DNA from: JAHFJU01 sp964354865
GTDB taxonomy: Bacteria; Patescibacteriota; Gracilibacteria; UBA1369; UM-FILTER-53-11
NCBI GenBank assembly: GCA_964354865.1
Contig: CAYHBN010000023.1
Span: forward strand, 1 to 17,292
Direction: 5' to 3'
DNA length: 17,292 nucleotides
In this document: positions 6,065 to 13,803 of the stretch, one piece after another
Position numbering within the stretch: the first letter of the stretch is position 1
Layout of the letters: each line of letters opens with the position of its first letter
Translations under genes and position numbers: made by a program
The notes under the pieces: generated by a model
The model's database searches: none
Seen by the model: only the letters and a program-made list of their open reading frames with translations
What the model was told of the DNA's origin: nothing

Positions 6065-7708
6065 TTAGTTCTGCTGCGCCAATGCCAACTGTGCAGCCTT
6101 TGCAAAGTAGTATTGTTCGTCTAGGCCAACGAGAATGCCTGAAAAATAGTTGAGTGTGGTGAGCGCGGCGCGACGGTATTCTTCTTCGTGAAATAGTTCG
6201 GCGGCACACAGAAGTACAAATGCGGCAACCCCGTTTTCGAGGAGCGGTTTGGCCTTAGTGGTGCGTTCGTTATCATTTGCAATGAGCGCGTCGGTCGGGG
6301 AATCCTCGGCAATGTTGCGTGCAAAAAATCCTCCGTCACATTTGTCGTAGAGTTTTTCGGTCAAAAAATCACAGACATTTACGAGTACATCGAGATATTT
6401 TTTTGGATGCTCTTTCATAAAAAATAAATGGCCGTGCAACAGCGCGAGTCCGGCGAATGCCGTATCTGCAAGTTCTCCGATATAGTGGTTTTCTGTTGTC
6501 TGTGTCTGCGTCAGAATGTGCGAGGCACCTTTGTGGCGATCAACATTTTTTGCGATTAAATCGAGCGTTTTATGTGCAGCAGTTTTAGCTCCCCTCCACT
6601 CTTTTTGAGCGAGCTCCAAAAAGGTTACCGCCATTTCTGCATTAGCAGGCATGTACTTTGTTTGCTCAATATGCGGCGTTGGTAATGCGGCTCGTTTGTC
6701 CATCGGCAAGCCATAATAGTGCTCTTCAAGGTCGGCGTCTTGGCTGTTATAAAATCCGCCAAATTTTTCATCATACAAATTTTCTAGCACATAGCTAAAT
6801 GTTTTATTCGCCATTTCTGTGTGTGTTGAATCAGACTTCGCGGATTTTTGCTTCGGGTCAGTCGAATCTTCGCTGTAATTGGCATAAAAACGAAGTAAAC
6901 GCGCATTCTCACTCAGCATTTTTTCGTAGTGAGGAATTGTCCAATCGCGGTTCACGCAGTAGCGATGAAAGCCCCCAGCGATAGCATCAAACAGCCGATA
7001 CGGTGCAAGTGTTTTTGGCGTGTAGTGGTGGTCTGTTTCTCGTTGTAGCATGCCAAAAATTTGCGGGTCAGCGGTGCGCGTGGCAAAGTCATGAAGAAAA
7101 GAAAGTGTGTATCCTTGCGGGAATTTTGATTCTAATCCAAAGCCGCCATCTATTGGGTCTGCATGCAGTCGACACAACTCGACATAGTTTTTAATAATAT
7201 CTTCAAGCGCATGCCGTGAGGGTACATGAGCAGAGCACATTTTTTTGAAGCCAGCTTTTTCTTTGTCGGATTTTGGAGCGACGAAAATCTCTTTTTTATC
7301 AGAAGCATCTTTCACTTGTTCAAGGAGTTTGCGCAAAATTCGTGGCTCTTGTGGGCCAGAAAATCCAAACGCTTTTGCGCCTTCTGAGGTCAATAAAACG
7401 GTAGATGGCCAGCCACCTTCGAGGCGGTCTCTCACTACGTCGGGACGCTTATCTGCATCTACAAAAATCGGAATATAGTGTTCGTTAATGTATGAATATA
7501 CTTTTTCGTTAAACAAAAAATCTTCGCTTTCGTACACATGACACCAGTGGCACCACGCTGGTGCAGAGATCAATAAAAAAATCGGTTTATTTTCTGTTCG
7601 CGCTTTTTCAAACGCATCACGTGAGTATTCGTGCCAGTTAATAAGCCCGAAACAGGCTTCGCTGCGTGCGCGGGTATATGAGGCGTGGTTAAGGTTGTGG
7701 GGATTCAT
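6065..7708 (-). CDS. DUF255 thioredoxin-like / (alpha/alpha)6-barrel protein (YyaL/SPATA20 family, short form)
   Basis: The N-terminal region is a DUF255 thioredoxin-like domain. INWHEYSRDAFEKARTENKPIFLLIS (23-48) leads to WCHWCHV (52-58), which keeps the CxxC-type active site C53-x-x-C56, and GGWPSTVLL (98-106) carries the cis-Pro region. The remainder is the glycosidase-like helical barrel of this family, with recognisable GGFHRYCVNRDWTIPHYEKML and FGGFYNSQDADLE segments. Family members usually have 650-700 residues; this one has 547, so barrel repeats seem shortened. The biochemical role of the family is poorly known; a redox or glycan-related function is possible. Its start overlaps the end of the glycosyltransferase gene by 20 bases, suggesting translational coupling. 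No Shine-Dalgarno sequence is visible. The gene converges on the HELAH gene across a 170-base gap with no clear terminator. Confidence 0.9.
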   Translation of the reverse strand: MNPHNLNHASYTRARSEACFGLINWHEYSRDAFEKARTENKPIFLLISAPAWCHWCHVYESEDFLFNEKVYSYINEHYIPIFVDADKRPDVVRDRLEGGWPSTVLLTSEGAKAFGFSGPQEPRILRKLLEQVKDASDKKEIFVAPKSDKEKAGFKKMCSAHVPSRHALEDIIKNYVELCRLHADPIDGGFGLESKFPQGYTLSFLHDFATRTADPQIFGMLQRETDHHYTPKTLAPYRLFDAIAGGFHRYCVNRDWTIPHYEKMLSENARLLRFYANYSEDSTDPKQKSAKSDSTHTEMANKTFSYVLENLYDEKFGGFYNSQDADLEEHYYGLPMDKRAALPTPHIEQTKYMPANAEMAVTFLELAQKEWRGAKTAAHKTLDLIAKNVDRHKGASHILTQTQTTENHYIGELADTAFAGLALLHGHLFFMKEHPKKYLDVLVNVCDFLTEKLYDKCDGGFFARNIAEDSPTDALIANDNERTTKAKPLLENGVAAFVLLCAAELFHEEEYRRAALTTLNYFSGILVGLDEQYYFAKAAQLALAQQN

Positions 7709-8672
7709 AGAGGTGATTTAATAAGCATTTCCACATCTTCGTTACATTCTTTTCAGAATATTCGTCCACAAGTTTCGCATCGTACGTGGGCTCGAAGTTT
7801 TTCATAGCTTTTTCAATCGCTGCGACATCTTTTTTTACAGAATCGGTTTCAACTTTTATGCAGTTAACGCCCGGGGTTAAAAAATCCGTGACTCCGCCAA
7901 GTAAGTTTGAGGCGACCTTGCAGCCACTCACTAATGCTTCGAGAGGCGGCAAGCCAAAGCCCTCGCCTGGCAGCCTGCGGAAAAAACCTGCTTTATGAAG
8001 TTCGGTGCAGTACAAAAACACTTTTGATCGTTGAAGGAGTTTTGCGAACTCGGGTTGATCAATCCAATTCTCTATTATCTCTACTTTTATACCGGCCTTT
8101 TTTAGCGCCGGAATAAGTTTTTTTATGCAGTAGTGATTTTGTTTGCGCAAATGTACGAGCACGTCGATGTCTCGTTTTTCGTTATTGCCAGGGCTACGAT
8201 CGGCGTCAATAAAAACATCATCAACCGACGGCGGCACGTATCCGACAAAATTTCCTTTCGAGTAGAGTGCCCATTGCGACATAACAAATCGGCTCACGCA
8301 TATAATTGGAATGCCCGCGGGGACCTTAATCCCCCACCCAAAACTCTGCGCATAAAAAATAATTTCTGCCTTTGGAAGGTTTTTTCTAATGAGCTTAATG
8401 TGCTCTTGTACCAGCGGTCCCCAGGTGACAATGCAGAGAATTCGACTTTCATTTGAGCCATGATTTTCGCGCGATTCTTTCAGCATCTTTTCGGCGGCAA
8501 ATAAATCCTGTGAAAAAAGTGCACCATCTATTCGCTCATGCGTCGTGACCATTTCACACAGTGCGTCGGGATATATTTCTTGGAAAAAATGTCGAAGCTG
8601 CTGTGTAACGCGCAGTCCCCCGCTTTGGTATTTTTGAGAGATGCCCGGTACGAAAAAGTAGATTTGATTCAC
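7689..8672 (-). CDS. GT4-type (GT-B fold) glycosyltransferase
   Basis: A 327-residue glycosyltransferase that should move a sugar from an activated donor to an envelope or lipid acceptor at the cytoplasmic face of the membrane. The C-terminal lobe is clear: PSVDDVF (148-154), a block starting at DIDVLVHLRKQNH (168-180), VFLYCTELHKAGF (218-230), and the donor-binding EX7E motif in EGFGLPPLEALVSGCKVAS (237-255; E237 and E245), followed by GGVTDFL. The N-terminal lobe begins directly with IYFFVPG and has the QSGGLRV glycine loop (16-22). Substrate cannot be read from sequence. The start is GTG at 8672-8670, since no ATG fits and homology starts there. A TATAAT lies nine bases upstream. It is preceded by the 307-residue gene (38-base gap) and overlaps the DUF255 gene by 20 bases. 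Confidence 0.88.
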   Translation of the reverse strand: MNQIYFFVPGISQKYQSGGLRVTQQLRHFFQEIYPDALCEMVTTHERIDGALFSQDLFAAEKMLKESRENHGSNESRILCIVTWGPLVQEHIKLIRKNLPKAEIIFYAQSFGWGIKVPAGIPIICVSRFVMSQWALYSKGNFVGYVPPSVDDVFIDADRSPGNNEKRDIDVLVHLRKQNHYCIKKLIPALKKAGIKVEIIENWIDQPEFAKLLQRSKVFLYCTELHKAGFFRRLPGEGFGLPPLEALVSGCKVASNLLGGVTDFLTPGVNCIKVETDSVKKDVAAIEKAMKNFEPTYDAKLVDEYSEKNVTKMWKCLLNHLYESPQP

Positions 8673-8681
8673 GGTATTTGC

Positions 8682-8687
8682 ATTATA
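8682..8687 (-). promoter_or_regulatory. Perfect -10 box close to the GT4 start
   Basis: TATAAT on the minus strand (8687-8682) lies in the 38-base gap between the 307-residue gene and the glycosyltransferase, ending nine bases before the GTG start. Transcription from it would start 0-3 bases before the start codon. There is no good -35 at 16-18 bases (ATAGCT at the 17-base position), so it may act as an internal operon promoter or be chance. Confidence 0.4.
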
Positions 8688-8710
8688 CAGTAGATGCTTT
8701 GGTCAGCTAT

Positions 8711-9634
8711 TTATTCTATAGGGATGCGCATTTTTCCGTTTAGTTTTAGGGGTATTTTCACCGTTACCGATTCACGTACATTTCGTTTTTTGACGTCTGT
8801 TTGGGTTATCTTTCTCACGGGGAATGTACGCCCTGTTTTTTTACCGCTAACTATTACTGCAATAGCTATGATTCCCGGAGAATCCTGCCCATCATATTTT
8901 TTGCACAACGGAGTAAAGTTAGCTTCGTGTCGTCTTACCAGGGCAACGGTCTCTCCTCCATGATCGTACAATTGTGTATTTTCGTCGAATTCGGCAGTGA
9001 TTATTTTAGGTTCTATTCCGACAGGATTTTTCTGGGGTGTTCTCACCGCATTTGGCGCTCTTGGTAGTGATAGTGTCACTTCTTTTTGGCACAACATACT
9101 CAAAAAATCCGAAATGCATTTTCGTGCGTTTGCCTGCTCGGAGTCCTTGCATCCAAATTGAGAGAGTATTTCATTGATCGCTTTGGCAAAGGATTTTAAG
9201 TCAGCGTCTTTTTCTGTTTCTAGTTCTTCAACTTTGAATACATATAACTTTGCGTCAATAAATGCGACTAGTTTTTCAAGTCCCGGGAGTGAACTTAGTT
9301 TAACTCGAACTCCAATTATTCTGCATAGAGTTGAAAGGACCTCTTCGAACGCCTCTTTTGTCGGCTCATCATTTGTTGTTATGTTTTCGGCTGCTGCAAT
9401 AGCACGTGCCTCATTCTGAATAGTTCTGCAACTTCGTGGGCGAAAGCTTGGTTGAAGTATATCTATGCGAAGCGTATTCGTAGCAAGAAATTCGCGAATT
9501 TGTGCAATAACCTTATGAGTCGCTCTTGCACTATTGGGCACTGGTTTGGGAAATGCACAGTGGTTGAGTGCGTCGAGCACCTCGTGTGACATGATTGGCA
9601 GCTGTAATTCTGCTCTGTCGATTGTGTGATTCAT
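8711..9634 (-). CDS. Unknown 307-residue protein
   Basis: I do not recognise a family. The N-terminal two thirds (to about residue 195) looks mainly helical and soluble; the last 90 residues are richer in beta-type stretches (KIITAEFD, ETVALVRRHEA, IIAIAVIVSG, RESVTVKIPLKLNGKMRIPIE), suggesting a separate small C-terminal domain. Several cysteines are scattered (CRTIQ, CRIIG, CKDSE, CISDF, CQKE, CKKYDG) without a clear zinc-binding spacing. No signal peptide or membrane segment is seen. The ATG at 9634 was chosen as the longest start; a second ATG at codon 15 (9592) is possible, and neither has a Shine-Dalgarno sequence. It is first in a probable operon with the GT4 and DUF255 genes and is transcribed away from the tRNA gene. 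Confidence 0.75.
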   Translation of the reverse strand: MNHTIDRAELQLPIMSHEVLDALNHCAFPKPVPNSARATHKVIAQIREFLATNTLRIDILQPSFRPRSCRTIQNEARAIAAAENITTNDEPTKEAFEEVLSTLCRIIGVRVKLSSLPGLEKLVAFIDAKLYVFKVEELETEKDADLKSFAKAINEILSQFGCKDSEQANARKCISDFLSMLCQKEVTLSLPRAPNAVRTPQKNPVGIEPKIITAEFDENTQLYDHGGETVALVRRHEANFTPLCKKYDGQDSPGIIAIAVIVSGKKTGRTFPVRKITQTDVKKRNVRESVTVKIPLKLNGKMRIPIE

Positions 9635-9675
9635 AGCCTAAAAACAGGTTACAAGGGGCTATTCTCTCAAATATA

Positions 9676-9703
9676 TTGTAGAAAACAAGTTTTTGGGTAT
9701 ACT
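9676..9703 (+). promoter_or_regulatory. Promoter of the tRNA-Asp gene
   Basis: TTGTAG (9676-9681), 16 bases, TATACT (9698-9703), then a GC-rich stretch GTTGGGGCG where transcription would start. A GC-rich discriminator is typical of stable-RNA promoters. The predicted start is about 9710, leaving a roughly 60-base 5' leader to be removed by RNase P. Confidence 0.55.
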
Positions 9704-9772
9704 GTTGGGGCGTTTCGCGGATAATAAGGCATCGAATAGGCCTTCTACATGCGGTAACGCGGCAATTCGTAT

Positions 9773-9848
9773 GGTCCGGTAGCTTAGTGGTTAAAGCGCC
9801 ACACTGTCACTGTGGAGATCAGGGGTTCAAGTCCCCTTCGGACCGCCA
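9773..9848 (+). tRNA. tRNA-Asp (anticodon GUC), CCA encoded
   Basis: The sequence folds as a complete cloverleaf. The acceptor stem GGTCCGG pairs with TCGGACC, with one G-T pair. The D-arm is GCTT/AAGC with GG in the loop. The anticodon arm is CCACA/TGTGG with loop CTGTCAC, giving anticodon GTC at 9806-9808. The variable loop is AGATC, and the T-arm AGGGG/CCCCT has the loop TTCAAGT. The discriminator base is G, as expected for tRNA-Asp, and CCA (9846-9848) is encoded. It reads GAC and GAU codons. No other tRNA is adjacent. Confidence 0.97.
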
Positions 9849-9955
9849 CCCGCTATGCGGGTACCCGGCAAGTAGTACTACGTACCACGCCAGACACGAA
9901 CGAAGTGAGTGTCCTGGAGTGCCATTCAGGCACGAACCCTGTACCCTGCCGCCCC
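9848..9955 (+). repeat. GC-rich, hairpin-dense REP-like element abutting the tRNA 3' end
   Basis: Three stem-loops follow in quick succession. ACCCGC-TAT-GCGGGT lies at 9848-9862 and starts at the A of the tRNA's CCA. A longer imperfect hairpin at 9886-9921 has CAC, CCAG and ACAC pairing with GTGT, CTGG and GTG around GAACGAAGTGA. GTGCC-ATTCA-GGCAC at 9919-9933 overlaps the previous outer stem. A perfect palindrome GTAGTACTAC lies between the first two. The block is much more GC-rich than its flanks and no U-run follows, so it is not a typical terminator. The ACACGAACGAAGTGAGTGT core resembles palindromic repeats scattered in many bacterial genomes, but no second copy is in this window. Confidence 0.5.
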
Positions 9956-9991
9956 AAATAACATTCAGTTTGGCAAATTTCTATAATCCCA

Positions 9992-11095
9992 CTATTTGCT
10001 CATCATCTTCTCCAGTGAAGACTGTATATCATAAAGTCGATATGGTATTTCCTGTGGGGAATTACTTATCTTAATCGAATTTTTTATATGCTCTTCGAGT
10101 CGAGGGAGATCGGCATCTCGTAAAAATCGGCCTTGTATACACAAACCAACAACTTTAAGCAGCTTATACAGCGCTGTTTGAAAAGCGGGATGAAATTTAC
10201 TCTGATCCAAACGTCCGTAATGAGTGTAGAGAACTAAATTATCAAACATGGTATCGAGTCTTTCCCCCACTATAAGCTCTAGTAAATTTTCATTAAATGA
10301 ATCCATGCGTCGCGCATCCTTTCCAAAAGTTTTTTCTGCTGTTTTTGAGAGTTTATTTACGTCGTAAATTCTAAATTCCAAAAAGGTTCCATGTGGTGAA
10401 CGTGGATGAGTATCTTTATTACCAGGAATAAAATTAAGCTGTGGATGGATGGGAACGATACCAGCCTCTAAAAGATCAATGATCGTTGTATTGGGATTTC
10501 GTTTTTTTAACTCAACAACTCTTTTTGCAAATCCTTCTAAGCCACTAACTACTGATCCCATGTCTAAGTCTTGACCTAAAACAGCTTGTATACGAGCATC
10601 AATACGCTCACGCCACTCTTTGAAAAAAGGATCATTTGGGGTAAGTGTAATCCCTCCGGACTTCATCATTTTATCTTTCGCAGGTATCAAAACCCCATAC
10701 GCTTCGTTAATAATTTCCATCATTATGTTAAAAACTTCCTGATTTCCCGTTTCAACATGTTGTGTAACCGTAGCTGGTCTGCCTTTTAATAAATCAAAAT
10801 TATTTCCTTCAACTCGTTCATCATGGCTCCCTTCCATCTTTACGGTGCAATTTGGAAAGAGCTCATTAATTAATTTTATTTCTAATTCTTTCTGTCGAGC
10901 CCAAAAAGGAGAAAGCATTGAAAACCCCTGTTCTATTGGAGCAGAGGCGGCTTTCTCATGACTGCGGTACCATTTTTTCACCCAATGATCCACGCTGCCC
11001 TCGCCCACTTCACCAGATACTCTATAGAGTAAGCCCTCTTCTCTTCGTAGTGTTGGGGCGGTCATTTCATTGGCACTTTGGACTAAATTTTTCAT
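9992..11095 (-). CDS. Unknown 367-residue protein
   Basis: No family recognised. The product looks soluble, with long helical stretches (FWARQKELEIKLINELF, FNIMMEIINEAYGVLI, the C-terminal EEHIKNSIKI) and conserved-looking motifs EGSHDERVEGNNFDLL, PIHPQLNFIPGNKDTHP and HGTFLEFRIYDVNKL. Acidic/Arg pairs such as FLEFR occur in ATP-grasp-like and amidoligase-like ligases, but I cannot place it in one. The frame is open back to an ATG at 11173, which would add 26 hydrophobic residues resembling a membrane segment. I chose the ATG at 11095 because a good promoter (11118-11145) lies inside that extension and would start transcription near 11111, downstream of 11173. It follows the 858-residue gene on the same strand, and the two may work together. 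Confidence 0.75.
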   Translation of the reverse strand: MKNLVQSANEMTAPTLRREEGLLYRVSGEVGEGSVDHWVKKWYRSHEKAASAPIEQGFSMLSPFWARQKELEIKLINELFPNCTVKMEGSHDERVEGNNFDLLKGRPATVTQHVETGNQEVFNIMMEIINEAYGVLIPAKDKMMKSGGITLTPNDPFFKEWRERIDARIQAVLGQDLDMGSVVSGLEGFAKRVVELKKRNPNTTIIDLLEAGIVPIHPQLNFIPGNKDTHPRSPHGTFLEFRIYDVNKLSKTAEKTFGKDARRMDSFNENLLELIVGERLDTMFDNLVLYTHYGRLDQSKFHPAFQTALYKLLKVVGLCIQGRFLRDADLPRLEEHIKNSIKISNSPQEIPYRLYDIQSSLEKMMSK

Positions 11096-11117
11096 AGGGG
11101 TAAAAGCTAAGTAGGCT

Positions 11118-11145
11118 ATTATAAAATAATCTGCAAAAATATCAA
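11118..11145 (-). promoter_or_regulatory. Strong sigma-70-type promoter for the 367-residue gene
   Basis: On the minus strand, TTGATA (11145-11140, 5/6), 16 bases and TATAAT (11123-11118, 6/6) give the best all-round promoter in the window. Transcription would begin near 11111, about 16 bases before the ATG at 11095. This sits inside the longer open frame and is the reason for choosing the shorter start. Confidence 0.6.
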
Positions 11146-11179
11146 TAGCTGGAAGCAAGTACTGTATTAACAATAAAGA

Positions 11180-13756
11180 CTACCTCTTTTTTGCGTAAAT
11201 CATAACCGGGTTGAAATCTCGGCCGATATTTCTTTCGCCATTTGCATCGACGTAGCGGTCGTAGTAGCCGGTATCGAGTGCTATTGCATCAACCGCGCCG
11301 GCATCGACAAGAACTTTTACGAATGTTCTTTGGTCTACCGGTTGTTTGCTTTCGATAAAGCCATAATCGCCGTTTTTGAATTTTACAAACGATCGTTTAA
11401 GCCATGGTACTCCCACGGTGCTCACAGAGAGTTGTTTGCCGTCTTTAAGAAAGAGTGGCGCTTGCATAGCAGTTAACTTGAGGTCTGCTGTTTTTTGTGT
11501 GAAAAGGTCTCGGTCTGCGTATTTTGCGTCTACCTTTTGGGCAGTTCCTAAGAGTTGTCCATCGATTGATTCAATATGTTCAATATGTGGAATACCGTCA
11601 GCGCCGATAATTAAAATACCATCGTGAGTAGGATGAATCTTTGGTTGTTTGGTATCGCCATTCACAATCAGTACTTCAGTAGGTACTCCTCTTTTATGTA
11701 CCATACAACCAGTGGCCTCAAAAAGAGCGCCATCGATTTTTTGCATCGGCGTATCAGTTGCCGTTTCCGCCGCATATAAGCCAGATTCATTAGCATAGTA
11801 AACATTGAAAGCCGCTTTATCGGTAGGTAGATGGATCTCTTGAATAAACTCGGTGCCGTGACTTTCGTAGTAATGTACGTAGGTCATTTCGCCCTTCTTT
11901 TCTTCTCTACGATGTAAATCTTTTAATTCGATGCCACTAATGTTGTCTGCTAAAGCTGCGGCTCTATCAACAAGATATCCTGCGCCACGATCTTGTATTT
12001 TTGTAATTATTGAAGGGTTTTCAACGGTTCCCATTTCAAGTTTTGTTGGAACAGCTTGAGGTCCTTTTTCTTTTAAAGGTTCAGGATCAATTGATGAACT
12101 CAAACCCGCTGCCGCTCTTTTTTTGTCGAATTCCTCAAGAAAAAATGGATCAATACCTTCGAGACGTAGTCGATTTGAACGAGTATTTGAAACTAAAGAT
12201 GGGTTTTTAAGCCAAACATCTGCGATAGGGTTTAGCATTTTTGCAATATTTTCTTCAGTACCAGACAAAGTATTTTTCTCGCAGTTCCTTTTAATTTGAT
12301 AAATAAATTCACTGTACGTGGCAAGGTCACTACTCAAGTAAGCATTATCTATTTGAGGGAATAGGATGGCCATTTGTCTTGCAGCAGTGTCTTCTTTTAA
12401 AAATTTTGCAGTAAATGTTCGGATGGTCTTCGCAATAGTAAAAGCATCATCGATATTTTTTGCGTATTTGAAAGGCATACTGAATATCTTTAACGAATCA
12501 GTGGAAATACCGAATTTTTCTTTTTTAAATCTATCGGCTAACAATAAAATATTTTGGTCTTTTAAGAGAGGGGCAATCTCTAAACAAAAAAACATAAAAG
12601 TTTCAAATTCTGAGGTTAATCCTTTATCTAATTTTTTAGCACAGGCCACTAATTCATCGAGAGTGCCGTGTGTCAGTATCGATCTATACGCTGAGAACCG
12701 AGTATTCTCGCCTACCGCATCTCCGTCAAGCTGGGCAATATTCAGCGGTTCGAGTTTTTTTACCGTTTCTCTATTGATATCATTCAAAGAAAGACTTCCC
12801 AGCTGCATAAGAATTGTCAGGTCTGCAGTATTAGGGATATCATAATTTTTTGAGTAGATAGTAACAATTTGCTTCACATCTGCAGTACTTTTTGCCACCT
12901 TCATAAATTCGCTTCCCAAAGCGTATCTCAATACCTCAACAGAGCCTTGGGCAGCCTCATAGAGTTCACGGGTCAATTGATTAATATCTTGAGGAAGATC
13001 AATTTTGTATGATTCGCAGTGATTGCGTATGGATTCACTGATAACTGCATACTCATCAGAATAATTTATTGAGGTGAAGTGTTCTTTTTTAGCAGTTTGA
13101 TTACCCGGAGTGATTCCATATAGAAACGATAAGAACGAGCTCTCATCTCGTGTAAGTTTATGAGCATTGAGAATGTACTTACAAGCTGTCGCCGTATCTC
13201 CTATCTTTGAAATGATTGATACAATATTGTTAATAGCATTATCAGTATCTTCCATAGTAAATCTATAATTACCCTTTGATACATCGAACGCTTTATCTTG
13301 ATCGAGAAGCTCAGCCACTTGTGAAAGGTAGTACCCCGCTCTGCCTATGTCGTATGCACCGGGATTCTTGTCGAGATGTTCAATGACTGCTTTGAACGAC
13401 TCTGAGCCTCCAAACCACTTTTGTACAATTTGTTTGCGTTGTTCGGCTTCGTTTGGTTTCTCGGCTTTTTCTTCAAAGCTACTGAGTGCGTCCAGAGATT
13501 TTGCAACAAACTGGTTTAAGTTTTTGTCGGTTGGATCGGTTAGCTCGTCGAGCGCTTTTTGTTGCTCATCAAGATTTTTATCAAGTGCCGCTTTTGAAGT
13601 TGCATCAAGTTTTCCGTCGAGCTTTCGCGCCTGCTTTTCAATCTCTTCTTCATGTTCAACACCAATAACCGCCTCCTCGCCAAGGGCGACCTCGTTCAGC
13701 TGGTCGAGCTTGTCTATTCTTTTGGCTATTTCGTTGGCTTTTTCAGGTAAAGGCAT
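11180..13756 (-). CDS. Large unknown protein with C-terminal DUF2233/phosphodiester-glycosidase-like domain
   Basis: This 858-residue protein has three parts. Residues 1-120 are highly charged and probably coiled coil (repeated E/K/L/D with ALDELTDPTD). Residues 120-570 form a long helical region, possibly alpha-solenoid. From about 640 to the end is an alpha/beta domain. The last part resembles the DUF2233/NAGPA (phosphodiester glycosidase) fold: ALFEATGCMVHKRGVPTEVLIVNG is like ATNxGMFxxxGxPxGLLIxNG, DGILIIGADGIPHIEH (712-727) like the family's GxxxIxxDG strand pair, and FVKVLVDAGAVDAIALDTGYYDRYV like LxxALGAxDAINLDGGGSS. The usual LDGG is LDTG here (827-830), so activity is uncertain. No signal peptide is visible although known relatives are often exported. 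A promoter overlaps the start. The domain call is from memory of motif patterns. Confidence 0.6.
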   Translation of the reverse strand: MPLPEKANEIAKRIDKLDQLNEVALGEEAVIGVEHEEEIEKQARKLDGKLDATSKAALDKNLDEQQKALDELTDPTDKNLNQFVAKSLDALSSFEEKAEKPNEAEQRKQIVQKWFGGSESFKAVIEHLDKNPGAYDIGRAGYYLSQVAELLDQDKAFDVSKGNYRFTMEDTDNAINNIVSIISKIGDTATACKYILNAHKLTRDESSFLSFLYGITPGNQTAKKEHFTSINYSDEYAVISESIRNHCESYKIDLPQDINQLTRELYEAAQGSVEVLRYALGSEFMKVAKSTADVKQIVTIYSKNYDIPNTADLTILMQLGSLSLNDINRETVKKLEPLNIAQLDGDAVGENTRFSAYRSILTHGTLDELVACAKKLDKGLTSEFETFMFFCLEIAPLLKDQNILLLADRFKKEKFGISTDSLKIFSMPFKYAKNIDDAFTIAKTIRTFTAKFLKEDTAARQMAILFPQIDNAYLSSDLATYSEFIYQIKRNCEKNTLSGTEENIAKMLNPIADVWLKNPSLVSNTRSNRLRLEGIDPFFLEEFDKKRAAAGLSSSIDPEPLKEKGPQAVPTKLEMGTVENPSIITKIQDRGAGYLVDRAAALADNISGIELKDLHRREEKKGEMTYVHYYESHGTEFIQEIHLPTDKAAFNVYYANESGLYAAETATDTPMQKIDGALFEATGCMVHKRGVPTEVLIVNGDTKQPKIHPTHDGILIIGADGIPHIEHIESIDGQLLGTAQKVDAKYADRDLFTQKTADLKLTAMQAPLFLKDGKQLSVSTVGVPWLKRSFVKFKNGDYGFIESKQPVDQRTFVKVLVDAGAVDAIALDTGYYDRYVDANGERNIGRDFNPVMIYAKKR

Positions 13757-13764
13757 ATCGCAGC

Positions 13765-13793
13765 ATTATACCAAAAAAGAGCCGTGTTGTATA
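13765..13793 (-). promoter_or_regulatory. Extended -10 promoter for the 858-residue gene (predicted leaderless)
   Basis: On the minus strand, TGG-TATAAT with the -10 at 13770-13765 is a perfect extended -10. TATACA (13793-13788) is 17 bases upstream as a 4/6 -35. Eight bases separate the -10 from the ATG at 13756, so the transcript should begin within about two bases of the ATG. Confidence 0.65.
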
Positions 13794-13795
13794 CT
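13767..13795 (+). promoter_or_regulatory. Promoter for the DedA gene (predicted leaderless), interlocked with the divergent one
   Basis: TATACT (13790-13795) is the -10, with TATACC (13767-13772) 17 bases upstream as a poor -35. Transcription would start near 13802, at most two bases before the ATG at 13804. Its -10 overlaps the -35 position of the opposite promoter and the reverse also holds, so polymerase cannot occupy both at once. Confidence 0.55.
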
Positions 13796-13803
13796 CGTTG
13801 CAC

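Noticed and set aside
5906..6124. A 72-codon plus-strand frame with a hydrophobic N-terminus resembling a signal peptide
   Set aside because: It overlaps the end of the DUF255 gene antisense, has no promoter or ribosome site, and its composition follows the T-rich intergenic sequence.
9787..10074. A 95-codon plus-strand frame running through the tRNA and the GC-rich block
   Set aside because: It begins inside the tRNA-Asp gene and its peptide is a by-product of tRNA and palindromic sequence; it also overlaps the end of the 367-residue gene.
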